Shown here: positions 8,022 to 15,929 of the stretch, in pieces | How the letters are laid out: every line of letters starts with the position of its first letter | Numbering within the stretch: the first letter of the stretch is position 1 | NCBI GenBank assembly: GCA_029570835.1 | Contig: JAKPTX010000230.1 | Span: 1-38,952, forward strand | DNA from: Bacteroidota bacterium | GTDB lineage: Bacteria; Bacteroidota; Bacteroidia; Bacteroidales; WCHB1-69 | Direction: 5' to 3' | Length of the DNA stretch: 38,952 nt | Made by a program: the position numbers and the translations under genes | The notes under the pieces: model-generated | Database searches by the model: none | The model's input: only the letters and a program-made list of their open reading frames with translations | What the model was told of the DNA's origin: nothing

Positions 8022-9551
8022 TCACTTTTTATAAGGGATTGATATAACAAATTCTGCACCTTTCATCGGTTCACTATTCACATAAATAGAACCTTTATGA
8101 AGTTCAATGATTTTTTTCACATAGACTAGACCCAAACCATGTCCTTTCGTGTCATGAATATTCCCAAAAGAAACACGATAAAAGTCTTGAAAAATACGCT
8201 TATGATTCTTCTTTGCAATCCCAATACCGTTGTCAGCCACCTTAATGATCAGGTTGCGTTTATCACTCTCTGTTCGAATCACAATATTCGGATTTTCAGG
8301 AGAATATTTTATGCCATTTTCTATCAAATTCACGATCACATTATGTATATGAGAACCATCTGCAAAGATAATAGGATTTTTGGCATAAAGATACTGCGAA
8401 ATTTTTCCATTTTTTGATTCAATTTGAAGTGAAAAATCCAAGCATATTGAAGATATAAGTTTGTGAATATCAATATCTTCCTCAAATATTTTCAACTGTC
8501 CTTTTTTCAATTGTGCTAATTCAAGGATATTACTCACCATTTTTTTTAGTCGATTATTTTCGTCATTTATGATAGAAAGATAGGAATCTCTCAGTTGAGC
8601 TCCCGAAACAATATCGGGATCTGACAGCGCCTCACAGGCCAATGCAATGGTTGATATCGGAGTTTTAAATTCATGAGTCATATTGTTGATGAAATCATTC
8701 TTAATATCCGATATTTTTTTCATTCTGTATAAGTAAAAGAGTGTGTAGATATTCAACAAAGAAATAATTCCAATGAAAGCCAAAATGAAGGTACTGATAG
8801 TTCCCATCCTTTGAAATAAAATGAGACGTTGGTCTTTGAAGTAAATAATTAAGTAGTGTGGAGCTGCAAATCGCTCGGAAGGTTTTAAACTAAAAACAAA
8901 CTCACTATTCAAAATCGTTGCCGGATCCACTTTCTGAGGTTTGACTACAAACTGTGTAGTGTAATAATTATACAACGCAAAATCAAAATCAGCAGTAATA
9001 TTATTCTCCAATAAGGCTTCTTTGATAATTCTATGCAAATAGTCTACATTCAACAATTGTTGGGTAGAGCTATCCATCTCTATCAGGTTTACATTTTCAA
9101 GTGCTCCAATTTTTTCTACTTCAGTTGATAGGTTTTTTTCATCAATTGCGTACTGATCAGGAGAAAAAAACTTCAAATAGGTTGTATCAAAAAACACAGT
9201 ATCATTATGCGTTAACACCACATCATTTTTGTAATAATTAATACTGGTTCTGATCACTCCAATCGGAGTTACCATGGAAGGATCCAACAAAAAACGTTTA
9301 CCTTGCTTTGTATATAGTAAATTGGAAAGAGTATCTGTAGGCTCAGGTGTTACTACGCGCACAATAGTATCTCCTTTAAGCAAAGCATCTATCCTATTGA
9401 TCACATCTGACCCGGCTGAAACTATTTCACGTGTTAAAATACTCTTTTGTACCTTTTCAGCATCCTTGTACAACTGAAAAATGGAAAGTATCAGGAAAAA
9501 GGAGGATATTACCAGAATAGTCGCTATAGAAATAATAAATATTTTTTTCAT
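8022..9551 (-). CDS. rprX: Membrane sensor histidine kinase, RprX-like
   Basis: Senses an unknown periplasmic signal and phosphorylates the adjacent regulator. The 509-residue protein has a membrane segment at about 3-25, a periplasmic region of about 220 residues (26-246) with no recognisable domain, a second membrane segment at about 250-275, then a kinase core: phosphoacceptor H293 in MTHEFKTP, N-box NLIENGIKYSP, G1 DNGIGI and G2 GHGLGL. Size and layout fit Bacteroides RprX. Its start overlaps the acyl-CoA reductase stop by four bases and its stop lies at the regulator's start, so all three are probably translated in series. Confidence 0.9.
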   Translation of the reverse strand: MKKIFIISIATILVISSFFLILSIFQLYKDAEKVQKSILTREIVSAGSDVINRIDALLKGDTIVRVVTPEPTDTLSNLLYTKQGKRFLLDPSMVTPIGVIRTSINYYKNDVVLTHNDTVFFDTTYLKFFSPDQYAIDEKNLSTEVEKIGALENVNLIEMDSSTQQLLNVDYLHRIIKEALLENNITADFDFALYNYYTTQFVVKPQKVDPATILNSEFVFSLKPSERFAAPHYLIIYFKDQRLILFQRMGTISTFILAFIGIISLLNIYTLFYLYRMKKISDIKNDFINNMTHEFKTPISTIALACEALSDPDIVSGAQLRDSYLSIINDENNRLKKMVSNILELAQLKKGQLKIFEEDIDIHKLISSICLDFSLQIESKNGKISQYLYAKNPIIFADGSHIHNVIVNLIENGIKYSPENPNIVIRTESDKRNLIIKVADNGIGIAKKNHKRIFQDFYRVSFGNIHDTKGHGLGLVYVKKIIELHKGSIYVNSEPMKGAEFVISIPYKK

Positions 9552-10660
9552 AAATTACAAAATTGAATAATATCTACTCCGTCAGGATAACTTAAAATGT
9601 CAGGAACTTGAGTTTTCCCAAAAGGAACTGCCCAACGTGATTGAAAACCGTTAATTCTCTCTCTCATCGACACATTGTTTGTAGAGACTGCTTGAATTTG
9701 ATCTTTATTATCAAAAAGATGCGTTAGTAATTGGTCCACATCTTCATAGAACTCAAAGTGTAAAACTGATATCGGCGAAGAGAAAGAACTGTTTTCAACT
9801 AAAATAAATGGACCTGCATCATAAAAAGGAGATCTATTCATTAAATAAACGGTTTTTTGATACTCTAAATTGTTCAAATAGGAATGATGATCGGAAATAG
9901 GATCAATCCCCGGCAGTAGCCCCTCTATCAGACAAGAAATCGGATATCCAACAGGAATATAAATCTTAGATACAGAACGACATCCCAACCCAAAATAGGT
10001 AAAAACATCTTTTGATAATGCAAGTAAATCATCCAAACTCTCCTCTCCATCTATGATGGCAACACTGTTTCTATTCTTTCTCAACAACAGAGGATAAGCA
10101 CCGAAATAATAATTAAAATAGCGTGCACTATTGTTACTCCCGGTGGCAATCACTTTATTTAATGCCAGTTTTCCATCACCCGTTTTATAACCGTTAATCG
10201 ATTCAACAAAAGTTATTCTATCTTTAAAATAGGGATCTAACTCTATAATACGAGACGCTAAAACAGGCAAAAGCAGATGATCTTCAGATGAAAGTTTTCC
10301 GACATAACGATTACCGGAGACCAACACTGAAAAGAAATCATGAAATGCGGCTAATGGAATATTACCGGCTGAAATAACCAATACTTTTTCATCTTTTCCT
10401 GAATATTCATTATTCAGATCAGGATAGGCAGAAAGAAGCTGATCCATCCCTGAATGATCCAGCATTTCTACAATCGCCTCCAAAGATCGAAGGATAAAAA
10501 TAGGTATAAACCACTTATTTTCTATCGATTGTTGCTTGATTGCATTGGATAATCGAAAATAAAATAAGTTATTTTCGTCCACATTAGGATAAGAGACCAG
10601 AAACTCTCTAATCTCATCTCTCAATGTTTCAAATAGTTGCAATCTTTTTTTTAAGTTCAT
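9548..10660 (-). CDS. LuxC-type acyl-CoA reductase
   Basis: The LuxC family reduces fatty acyl-CoA or acyl-enzyme to aldehyde with NADPH. The 370-residue protein has a nucleotide-binding region (ISAGNIPLAAFHDFF, about 96-110; ATGSNNSARYF, about 172-182) and the catalytic cysteine C227 in GLGCRSVSKIY. No luciferase genes are present, so bioluminescence is not suggested; many Bacteroidetes carry this family with an unproved lipid role. It is the first gene of a transcript, with a -7 box 23 bases upstream, and overlaps the kinase gene by four bases (ATGA). That tight link suggests that aldehyde or fatty-acid metabolism and the two-component system may be related, which is inference. Confidence 0.85.
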   Translation of the reverse strand: MNLKKRLQLFETLRDEIREFLVSYPNVDENNLFYFRLSNAIKQQSIENKWFIPIFILRSLEAIVEMLDHSGMDQLLSAYPDLNNEYSGKDEKVLVISAGNIPLAAFHDFFSVLVSGNRYVGKLSSEDHLLLPVLASRIIELDPYFKDRITFVESINGYKTGDGKLALNKVIATGSNNSARYFNYYFGAYPLLLRKNRNSVAIIDGEESLDDLLALSKDVFTYFGLGCRSVSKIYIPVGYPISCLIEGLLPGIDPISDHHSYLNNLEYQKTVYLMNRSPFYDAGPFILVENSSFSSPISVLHFEFYEDVDQLLTHLFDNKDQIQAVSTNNVSMRERINGFQSRWAVPFGKTQVPDILSYPDGVDIIQFCNL

Positions 10661-10682
10661 CGACTAAAAATATAATATCGTG

Positions 10683-10690
10683 CAAAGATA
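10683..10690 (-). promoter_or_regulatory. -7 box for the acyl-CoA reductase/two-component operon
   Basis: The minus strand reads TATCTTTG (TAnnTTTG), 22 bases before the reductase ATG. It faces away from the tRNA-Pro promoter. Confidence 0.6.
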
Positions 10691-10737
10691 CAAAATAAAA
10701 AAAACTTTTTTTAACAATTTTGTATTAAATTTTTTTG

Positions 10738-10745
10738 TACTTTTG
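10738..10745 (+). promoter_or_regulatory. -7 box of the tRNA-Pro promoter
   Basis: TACTTTTG matches TAnnTTTG exactly and lies 17 bases before the tRNA 5' end. An ATTTTG at 10717-10722 could be a -33 element, but the spacing is short. Confidence 0.6.
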
Positions 10746-10762
10746 CACCCTCAATCTCAAAA

Positions 10763-10837
10763 CGGGATATAGCGTAGTCTGGTTATCGCGCCTGCTTTGG
10801 GAGCAGGAGGTCGCAAGTTCGAATCTTGCTATCCCGA
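10763..10837 (+). tRNA. tRNA-Pro(TGG)
   Basis: A 75-nt cloverleaf: acceptor CGGGATA pairs with TATCCCG, anticodon stem CCTGC/GCAGG closes loop TTTGGGA with anticodon TGG, and the T arm GCAAG-TTCGAAT-CTTGC is complete. CCA is not encoded. Confidence 0.97.
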
Positions 10838-10843
10838 CACTTC

Positions 10844-10875
10844 AAAAACCGCTCTGTAATGAGCGGTTTTTTTTT
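10844..10875 (+). terminator. Terminator after tRNA-Pro
   Basis: AAAAACCGCTC pairs with GAGCGGTTTTT around a 6-base loop and runs into a T-tract. It starts 7 bases after the tRNA. Confidence 0.88.
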
Positions 10876-10876
10876 A

Positions 10877-10884
10877 TACTTTTG
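10877..10884 (+). promoter_or_regulatory. -7 box of the ygiQ promoter
   Basis: TACTTTTG (TAnnTTTG) lies directly behind the tRNA terminator and 15 bases before the ATG. It supports the downstream start and rules out a longer frame that reads through the tRNA. Confidence 0.6.
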
Positions 10885-10899
10885 TACGACTATTTTTCA

Positions 10900-12795
10900 A
10901 TGATGACACAGCCTCAATTTTTGCCTACTACTAAAAAAGAGATGGAACTCAGAGGATGGGATCAGGCTGATGTGATCCTTATTACCGGCGATGCCTATAT
11001 TGACCATCCCTCTTTTGGAGCGGCAGTCATTGGAAGAATGATTGAACAACAAGGGTATAAAGTTGCCATTTTACCTCAACCCAATTGGCGTGATGACCTG
11101 CGGGATTTTAAAAAATTGGGAGCCCCAAAACTTTTCTTTGGAATCACAGCAGGGAATATGGACTCTATGGTCAACCATTATACCGCGTTAAAACGAATTC
11201 GCACAGATGATGCCTACACTCCGGGCAATGTTGCCGGATTCAGACCGGATGACGCCACCATCCAATATACTCGCATTGTCAAAGAACTATTCCCTGACAC
11301 GCCCGTCATTATTGGAGGAGTTGAAGCTTCCATGAGAAGACTCTCTCACTACGATTATTGGAGAGACCAATTCAGACCTTCCATTCTCATTGACTCTAAA
11401 GCGGATCTGTTGATTTACGGAATGGGAGAAAAGCCTATTATCGAAGTTTTAAAGGCGTTTCAAACCGATTCCCCGGTAGAGGAATCTAAAAAAATCTATC
11501 AAGTTGCCTATTTAACCCCAAAAATCGATAAAACAAAACTACCTGAAGATCAATTTCTGGTACTGCAATCTTTTCAAAAAGAACTCTCCGATAAACGGGT
11601 TTATGGCGAAAATTTTGTTGCTTTCGAAACAGAGAGCAATAAAATGAAACAAAGAACGATCATCCAACCCTACGGCAAAGAAGATTTAGTCATTAATCCT
11701 CCTTTTGCTCCCCTCACAACCGATGAGATGGATCAGTTAGCGCTTTTTAAGGTGATGACCAATCAGCCTCATCCGAAATATGAGAAACGAGGGCCCATTC
11801 CCGCTTTTGAGATGATCAAAAACTCCATCACGATCCATCGGGGATGTTTTGGCGGATGCTCATTCTGTGCTATTGCCGCACATCAGGGGAAGTTTATTTC
11901 ATCCAGATCCGAAAACTCGATTTTAGAAGAGGTGGAACATCTATCCAACAGATCTTACTTCAAAGGACACATCAGTGACTTGGGCGGTCCCTCCGCCAAT
12001 ATGTACCGAATGGGCGGCATCTCACGAGAAATTTGTGAGAAATGCCAACGTCCATCCTGCATTTTCCCGACTGTTTGTAAGAATCTCAACATAGACCACC
12101 ATCCGTTGATCGATTTGTATGATCGCAGTAGTTCCTGTCCGGGAGTCAACAAAATTACGATTGGAAGCGGTATCCGATATGATATGCTCGTCACCGACAA
12201 TCAGGAACTGGATAAAAAGTTCGGATTGACCCTTTACATGGAGAAGGTGATCCAAAACCATGTCAGTGGGAGATTAAAAGTGGCACCCGAACATACTGAG
12301 ACTACCGTTCTCAAAACGATGAGAAAGCCCCCCTTTAATTCTTTTATTCAATTCTATAAAAAATTCATCCAAATTAACAATAGGTTTAGGAAGAATCAAC
12401 AGCTGATTCCCTATTTTATCTCATCTCATCCGGAATGCTCTAACGTTGAGATGGCGCAGCTTGCCATTGAGATCAAAAAGAGTAAAGAGTACCCTTTTTT
12501 ATCTGACCAAAATGTTCCGATGAGTTTGCCCTCCGACCATGTGCAGGACTTTACGCCTACACCGATGACTTATTCCACTGCCATGTTCTATCTGGGTTTT
12601 GATCCGTACAGTATGAAAAAAATAACTGTAGCGCGAACCATGCAGGAAAAGAGGGATCAAAACATCTTTTTCTTCTATTTTAAAAAAGAAAACAGAGAGA
12701 AAATCCGTCAAATATTACAGCGGAATGGAAGGATCGATCTCTATCATTCTTTATATCAGCATTATTTAGAAAATAAAAAAAAGGGGGGGAGGTAA
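10900..12795 (+). CDS. YgiQ-family radical SAM protein
   Basis: Radical S-adenosylmethionine protein of the YgiQ family (UPF0313); the reaction is unknown. The 631-residue product opens with FLPTTKKEMELRGWD and TGDAYIDHPSFG, both hallmarks of the family. It has the iron-sulfur cysteines C316, C320 and C323 in CFGGCSFC, plus a later cysteine group (CEKCQRPSC) that could bind a second metal site. A conserved C-terminal DQNVPMSLPSDHVQDFTP-type region is also present. I chose the first of two adjacent ATGs behind the -7 box; the open frame extends upstream through tRNA-Pro and that part is not coding. It converges on the next gene with only seven bases between stops. Confidence 0.92.
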   Translation: MMTQPQFLPTTKKEMELRGWDQADVILITGDAYIDHPSFGAAVIGRMIEQQGYKVAILPQPNWRDDLRDFKKLGAPKLFFGITAGNMDSMVNHYTALKRIRTDDAYTPGNVAGFRPDDATIQYTRIVKELFPDTPVIIGGVEASMRRLSHYDYWRDQFRPSILIDSKADLLIYGMGEKPIIEVLKAFQTDSPVEESKKIYQVAYLTPKIDKTKLPEDQFLVLQSFQKELSDKRVYGENFVAFETESNKMKQRTIIQPYGKEDLVINPPFAPLTTDEMDQLALFKVMTNQPHPKYEKRGPIPAFEMIKNSITIHRGCFGGCSFCAIAAHQGKFISSRSENSILEEVEHLSNRSYFKGHISDLGGPSANMYRMGGISREICEKCQRPSCIFPTVCKNLNIDHHPLIDLYDRSSSCPGVNKITIGSGIRYDMLVTDNQELDKKFGLTLYMEKVIQNHVSGRLKVAPEHTETTVLKTMRKPPFNSFIQFYKKFIQINNRFRKNQQLIPYFISSHPECSNVEMAQLAIEIKKSKEYPFLSDQNVPMSLPSDHVQDFTPTPMTYSTAMFYLGFDPYSMKKITVARTMQEKRDQNIFFFYFKKENREKIRQILQRNGRIDLYHSLYQHYLENKKKGGR

Positions 12796-12809
12796 AGCGT
12801 AGCTACCTC
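12789..12809. terminator. Hairpin spanning two convergent stop codons
   Basis: GAGGTA pairs with TACCTC, with an inner GC/GC pair, and covers the stop codons of both convergent genes. There is no clean T-run, so terminator activity is uncertain. Confidence 0.35.
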
Positions 12810-14695
12810 GCCAATATCAAGGTTCCATGTAAGTTCTTTTCAGTTCTAACATTCCCCGACTTGTTCTCTACATAAAAAATAGCCCAATAATATTGTCCTT
12901 CCGGTGCGGGAGATCCTCCAATCTTACCATCCCAGCCCGTTTTGAACTCCTCCGTTTGAAATACTTTTTTCCCCCATCGATTATATATCGTTAGAATCAG
13001 TGTATCAATTCCCTGGGTTTCGGGATAAAAGTAATCATTAATTTGATCCCCGTTGGGTGTAAAAATATTAGGAACCGTAATTTCTGAACACTCCATAAAT
13101 TCGATTGTATCTAAAACTACACAACCCTGATTATCAACGAGTACCCAATAGATTCCGGGTTCAGTGATTAACAACGTAGAAGTAACATCATCCGTACTCC
13201 ATAAAAACTCTCCATCCAAAGAGTCTATATTAAGTAGTACCTCTTCACCCTCACATAGAAAATCATCAACACCAAGAAAAAGAGTTTGATAGGGCACCAC
13301 CTCTATCTCTATTTCAGCAGTATCCAGACACCCATCCGCATTAGCAATTACGGAATAAGTGGTGGTAGAAAAAGGTCTGACTTCAATGTGATCCCCTATC
13401 TCTCCATTACTCCAAATCAAAGCAACAGGAGTATTCGATTCAACGTAGAGACGAGTGAAATCTCCCTCACAAATCAAGGAATCAGTACATAGCAAATCAA
13501 TAAACGGCTGAGGTTTAAAAGAAACATGTATCGTATCCACAGCAACACAGTTTGAACTATTCCACCCTTGACACCAATAATCTCCCTCTGCGACAATCAT
13601 AATTGAAGGTGTGGTTGCTCCGGTACACCAATAGTAGCTATTATACTCTTCCATTGGTTGAATGATAATAAAATCTCCCTCACAAAGAATTGTATCATTA
13701 CCCAAATCCATTTGCGGATTTTCAACTATCACAGATACTGAATCAGTGCAAATTTTTAGTTCTGAGAAAAAAACATCATCAATAGCAAAGTCATTTCCTC
13801 CGGCACCCTGATTTTGATTTACTATAGAAATATTGGCATTTGTTGCGGTTCCGGAATTCCAAATAGTATAAAATTGATTCCAGAGACACAAGGTATCTGA
13901 ACAAGTAAAGACCGGTCCAATCAGGTTGTTATTAATTCTAAACTGAAGTTGTGCCTCATTACCTGAACACACGGTCTGAGCCCAACATGAAAAAATGTAG
14001 TCAGTATTAGGAACAATCTGCACTGCTTGTTGCCATATTGTAGTATTGGGTTGGATAGAACCATTGACAATCAGATAATTCCCTGTCCCTGTTGTATGAT
14101 CCGGACAAGGAGAAAAGCTGGAGTGATAAGTTTGCGGATTAGGTCCGACCATATAAGTCCCTTCATTCCACAAACTGGTATTGTTGTATATATATTGGCT
14201 AAAAAAACCTGTATTCCCAAGTTCAAAATCACCGTTAAATATCAGATTGGGACCCGGAGTAGTAATATCACAATAATAGGTTACATTGGTATCCGTTGTT
14301 ACAGAGGTAAAGTGATTTGTTAAATGGGACAAGCCCTCTTCGGGATACCATTGATAAAACATCCCTCCTGATGCATTAAAAAATGCAGTTTCTCCGGCAC
14401 AAATGGTGTCATTTTCTCCGGCATCAACACTTAAAACATAAACAATCGACGAGTCCACAATAGGCTCCCCGGGAACAAAAATTTGAACAGTATAAGTTGT
14501 GGTTGTGGTTGGTGATACTGTAATGGATGATGTAGTTGCTCCATTAGACCACAAGTAGCCCGTTGCAATAAGCATATCAGCTTCAATCGTAACCGTCTCC
14601 CCTTCACAAATAGTAATAATACCACCTACATACCAATTTTGTGAAAAAAGATGGTTGACAACAAGTACTAATATGAAAGACAGCACAAATCTCAT
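12803..14695 (-). CDS. Secreted Ig-like protein with CHU_C (gliding motility-type) C-terminal domain
   Basis: Surface or secreted protein, 630 residues, of unknown binding target. It has a signal peptide (1-18, MRFVLSFILVLVVNHLFSQ), several Ig-like repeats marked by WSNGATTSS and SPTTTTTYTV, GDFELGN and FSCWAQT stretches typical of a carbohydrate-binding-like beta-sandwich (about 150-310), and further Ig-like units. The last ~95 residues (VPNIFTPNGDQINDYF, LTIYNRWGKKVF, WDGKI) form the gliding-motility-associated C-terminal domain, a type-B sorting signal for type IX secretion. It has its own -7 box. Its role could be adhesion or polysaccharide contact; nothing in the neighbourhood narrows this. 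Confidence 0.9.
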   Translation of the reverse strand: MRFVLSFILVLVVNHLFSQNWYVGGIITICEGETVTIEADMLIATGYLWSNGATTSSITVSPTTTTTYTVQIFVPGEPIVDSSIVYVLSVDAGENDTICAGETAFFNASGGMFYQWYPEEGLSHLTNHFTSVTTDTNVTYYCDITTPGPNLIFNGDFELGNTGFFSQYIYNNTSLWNEGTYMVGPNPQTYHSSFSPCPDHTTGTGNYLIVNGSIQPNTTIWQQAVQIVPNTDYIFSCWAQTVCSGNEAQLQFRINNNLIGPVFTCSDTLCLWNQFYTIWNSGTATNANISIVNQNQGAGGNDFAIDDVFFSELKICTDSVSVIVENPQMDLGNDTILCEGDFIIIQPMEEYNSYYWCTGATTPSIMIVAEGDYWCQGWNSSNCVAVDTIHVSFKPQPFIDLLCTDSLICEGDFTRLYVESNTPVALIWSNGEIGDHIEVRPFSTTTYSVIANADGCLDTAEIEIEVVPYQTLFLGVDDFLCEGEEVLLNIDSLDGEFLWSTDDVTSTLLITEPGIYWVLVDNQGCVVLDTIEFMECSEITVPNIFTPNGDQINDYFYPETQGIDTLILTIYNRWGKKVFQTEEFKTGWDGKIGGSPAPEGQYYWAIFYVENKSGNVRTEKNLHGTLILAR

Positions 14696-14754
14696 TAAAA
14701 CAAATATTGGTCCGTAGACTGAAGATAAAAAGCAGATTCAGGGCTTTCAACATG

Positions 14755-14762
14755 CAAATATA
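14755..14762 (-). promoter_or_regulatory. -7 box of the CHU_C protein gene
   Basis: The minus strand reads TATATTTG (TAnnTTTG), 59 bases before the ATG. The remaining AT-rich sequence from 14763 to 14973 shows no gene or repeat that I can support. Confidence 0.55.
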
Positions 14763-14973
14763 CAAAAAGTTCCTCTAGAATTTGTTAATAAATCCTAATA
14801 AAACAAAAAAGGATTTATCCTGATATCAAGAAAAAATAGAATGAAACTGAAAACAAGAGTAGATTTCGGATCTTTTTCCCACTTTTTAACGCAAATGTAA
14901 CTCAAAAATCAAAAGGGAAACTAGAAACTTTATTCAACTTCTCAAATCGATCTATTCAGTTCAAAGCTGTAAA

Positions 14974-15023
14974 GCAAAAAAACAAAAGCGCCTAAACTGT
15001 TTATTTTTAACAACTTAGGCGCT
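14974..15023 (-). terminator. Terminator after tRNA-Ser
   Basis: AGCGCCTAA pairs with TTAGGCGCT over 9 bp with a 19-base loop. On the minus strand the stem is followed by TTTGTTTTTTT. It starts 3 bases past the tRNA. Confidence 0.8.
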
Positions 15024-15026
15024 CTG

Positions 15027-15111
15027 CGGAGAGAGAGGGATTCGAACCCCCGGGGGCTCGCACCCCAACGGTTTTCAAGACCGCCGCAATCGACCACTCT
15101 GCCATCTCTCC
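15027..15111 (-). tRNA. tRNA-Ser(TGA)
   Basis: An 85-nt class II tRNA: acceptor GGAGAGA/TCTCTCC, anticodon stem GCGGT/ACCGT around loop CTTGAAA (anticodon TGA), a long variable arm, and T loop TTCGAAT. CCA is not encoded. Confidence 0.96.
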
Positions 15112-15115
15112 GCCG

Positions 15116-15123
15116 CAAAAGTA
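15116..15123 (-). promoter_or_regulatory. -7 box of the tRNA-Ser promoter
   Basis: The minus strand reads TACTTTTG (TAnnTTTG), only 4 bases before the tRNA, so transcription should begin at or next to the mature 5' end. Confidence 0.6.
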
Positions 15124-15183
15124 CAAAAAAATCAATAATAAACTTCCTTTTTTACTTTTTTTGTTTATTTTTTTTGTTTTTGA

Positions 15184-15687
15184 TTATTCAACAGGAACAA
15201 ACATTCTGGTAGCCAAATCTTTATCTAATTTATACATCCCGTAACCATGATTACCGATCAATCGCACACTGTCAATCAATCCCAAAGCAGTTTCCTCCTC
15301 CTCAACTTGCTCATCAATGAACCAATTGAGCATAGATTGAGTTGCAAAATCACGTTCATCTATCGCTAGCTGATAAATATCATTAATGAGTCCGGTTACA
15401 ATCTGTTCATGCTTATAGGTATCTTCAAACATGGCGAGAACTGAGTCCCATTCTGTTTGTACCTCATCAATAGGTTTTAGAATCACCCTTCCTCCACGGG
15501 AAATAAGATAATTTTTGAACTTAATAGCATGGGCCTGCTCCTCTTGAAACTGAATCTCAAACCAATTGGCTATTCCGGGTAACCCTTTTTCCTGACAATC
15601 CATTGCCATAGATAAATAAAGATATGCAGACCAAAATTCAGCATTGATCTGATTGTTTATTGCTTCTTCAATTTTTTTACTTAACAT
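15184..15687 (-). CDS. ftnA: Bacterial ferritin (FtnA type)
   Basis: Cytoplasmic iron store that oxidises Fe(II) and holds Fe(III) in a 24-subunit shell. The 167-residue product has every ferroxidase residue of E. coli FtnA at the same numbers: E17, E50, H53, E94, Q127 and E130. No heme-ligand methionine or bacterioferritin pattern is apparent. The four-helix segments occupy about residues 5-135 and the short fifth helix about 138-160. The gene stands alone with its own -7 box, between tRNA-Ser and divergent pckA. No Fur-like operator was recognised. Confidence 0.96.
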   Translation of the reverse strand: MLSKKIEEAINNQINAEFWSAYLYLSMAMDCQEKGLPGIANWFEIQFQEEQAHAIKFKNYLISRGGRVILKPIDEVQTEWDSVLAMFEDTYKHEQIVTGLINDIYQLAIDERDFATQSMLNWFIDEQVEEEETALGLIDSVRLIGNHGYGMYKLDKDLATRMFVPVE

Positions 15688-15735
15688 AACTTAATAATTT
15701 AATGATTTGACAAATAAAATGAAAATTTTTCCCCG

Positions 15736-15743
15736 CAAAAGTA
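15736..15743 (-). promoter_or_regulatory. -7 box of the ferritin promoter
   Basis: The minus strand reads TACTTTTG (TAnnTTTG), 48 bases before the ferritin ATG. Confidence 0.6.
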
Positions 15744-15833
15744 AGAAAAAAAAACAACTTCTTCGAAAAAATCTAATATTTCTTAAAAAAACTTAAATTT
15801 CTAATTTTTAGGGTTTTATATTAAAATGTTCAT

Positions 15834-15841
15834 TAATTTTG
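15834..15841 (+). promoter_or_regulatory. -7 box of the pckA promoter
   Basis: TAATTTTG matches TAnnTTTG and lies 88 bases before the ATG, giving a long, A-rich leader. Confidence 0.6.
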
Positions 15842-15895
15842 CAGTTTTCCATTTAACACAAAATAACCACTCAATTTTTTGTTTATCCTTTTGAA

Positions 15896-15929
15896 AAACA
15901 AAACAAAACATAACAAAACATAATAAAAC
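15896..15929 (+). repeat. A-rich direct repeats in the pckA leader
   Basis: AACAAAACATA occurs in imperfect tandem (about three units) right up to the ATG. It keeps the start unstructured; no other role is evident. Confidence 0.6.

Noticed and set aside
9548-10660. Bioluminescence (lux) gene cluster
   Set aside because: Only a LuxC-type reductase is present; no luxA, luxB, luxD or luxE lies in the window, and the family occurs widely in non-luminous Bacteroidetes.
10735-10899. In-frame N-terminal extension of the YgiQ-type gene
   Set aside because: It would translate straight through tRNA-Pro and its terminator. A -7 box lies just upstream of the ATG at 10900, and the family's conserved start falls there.
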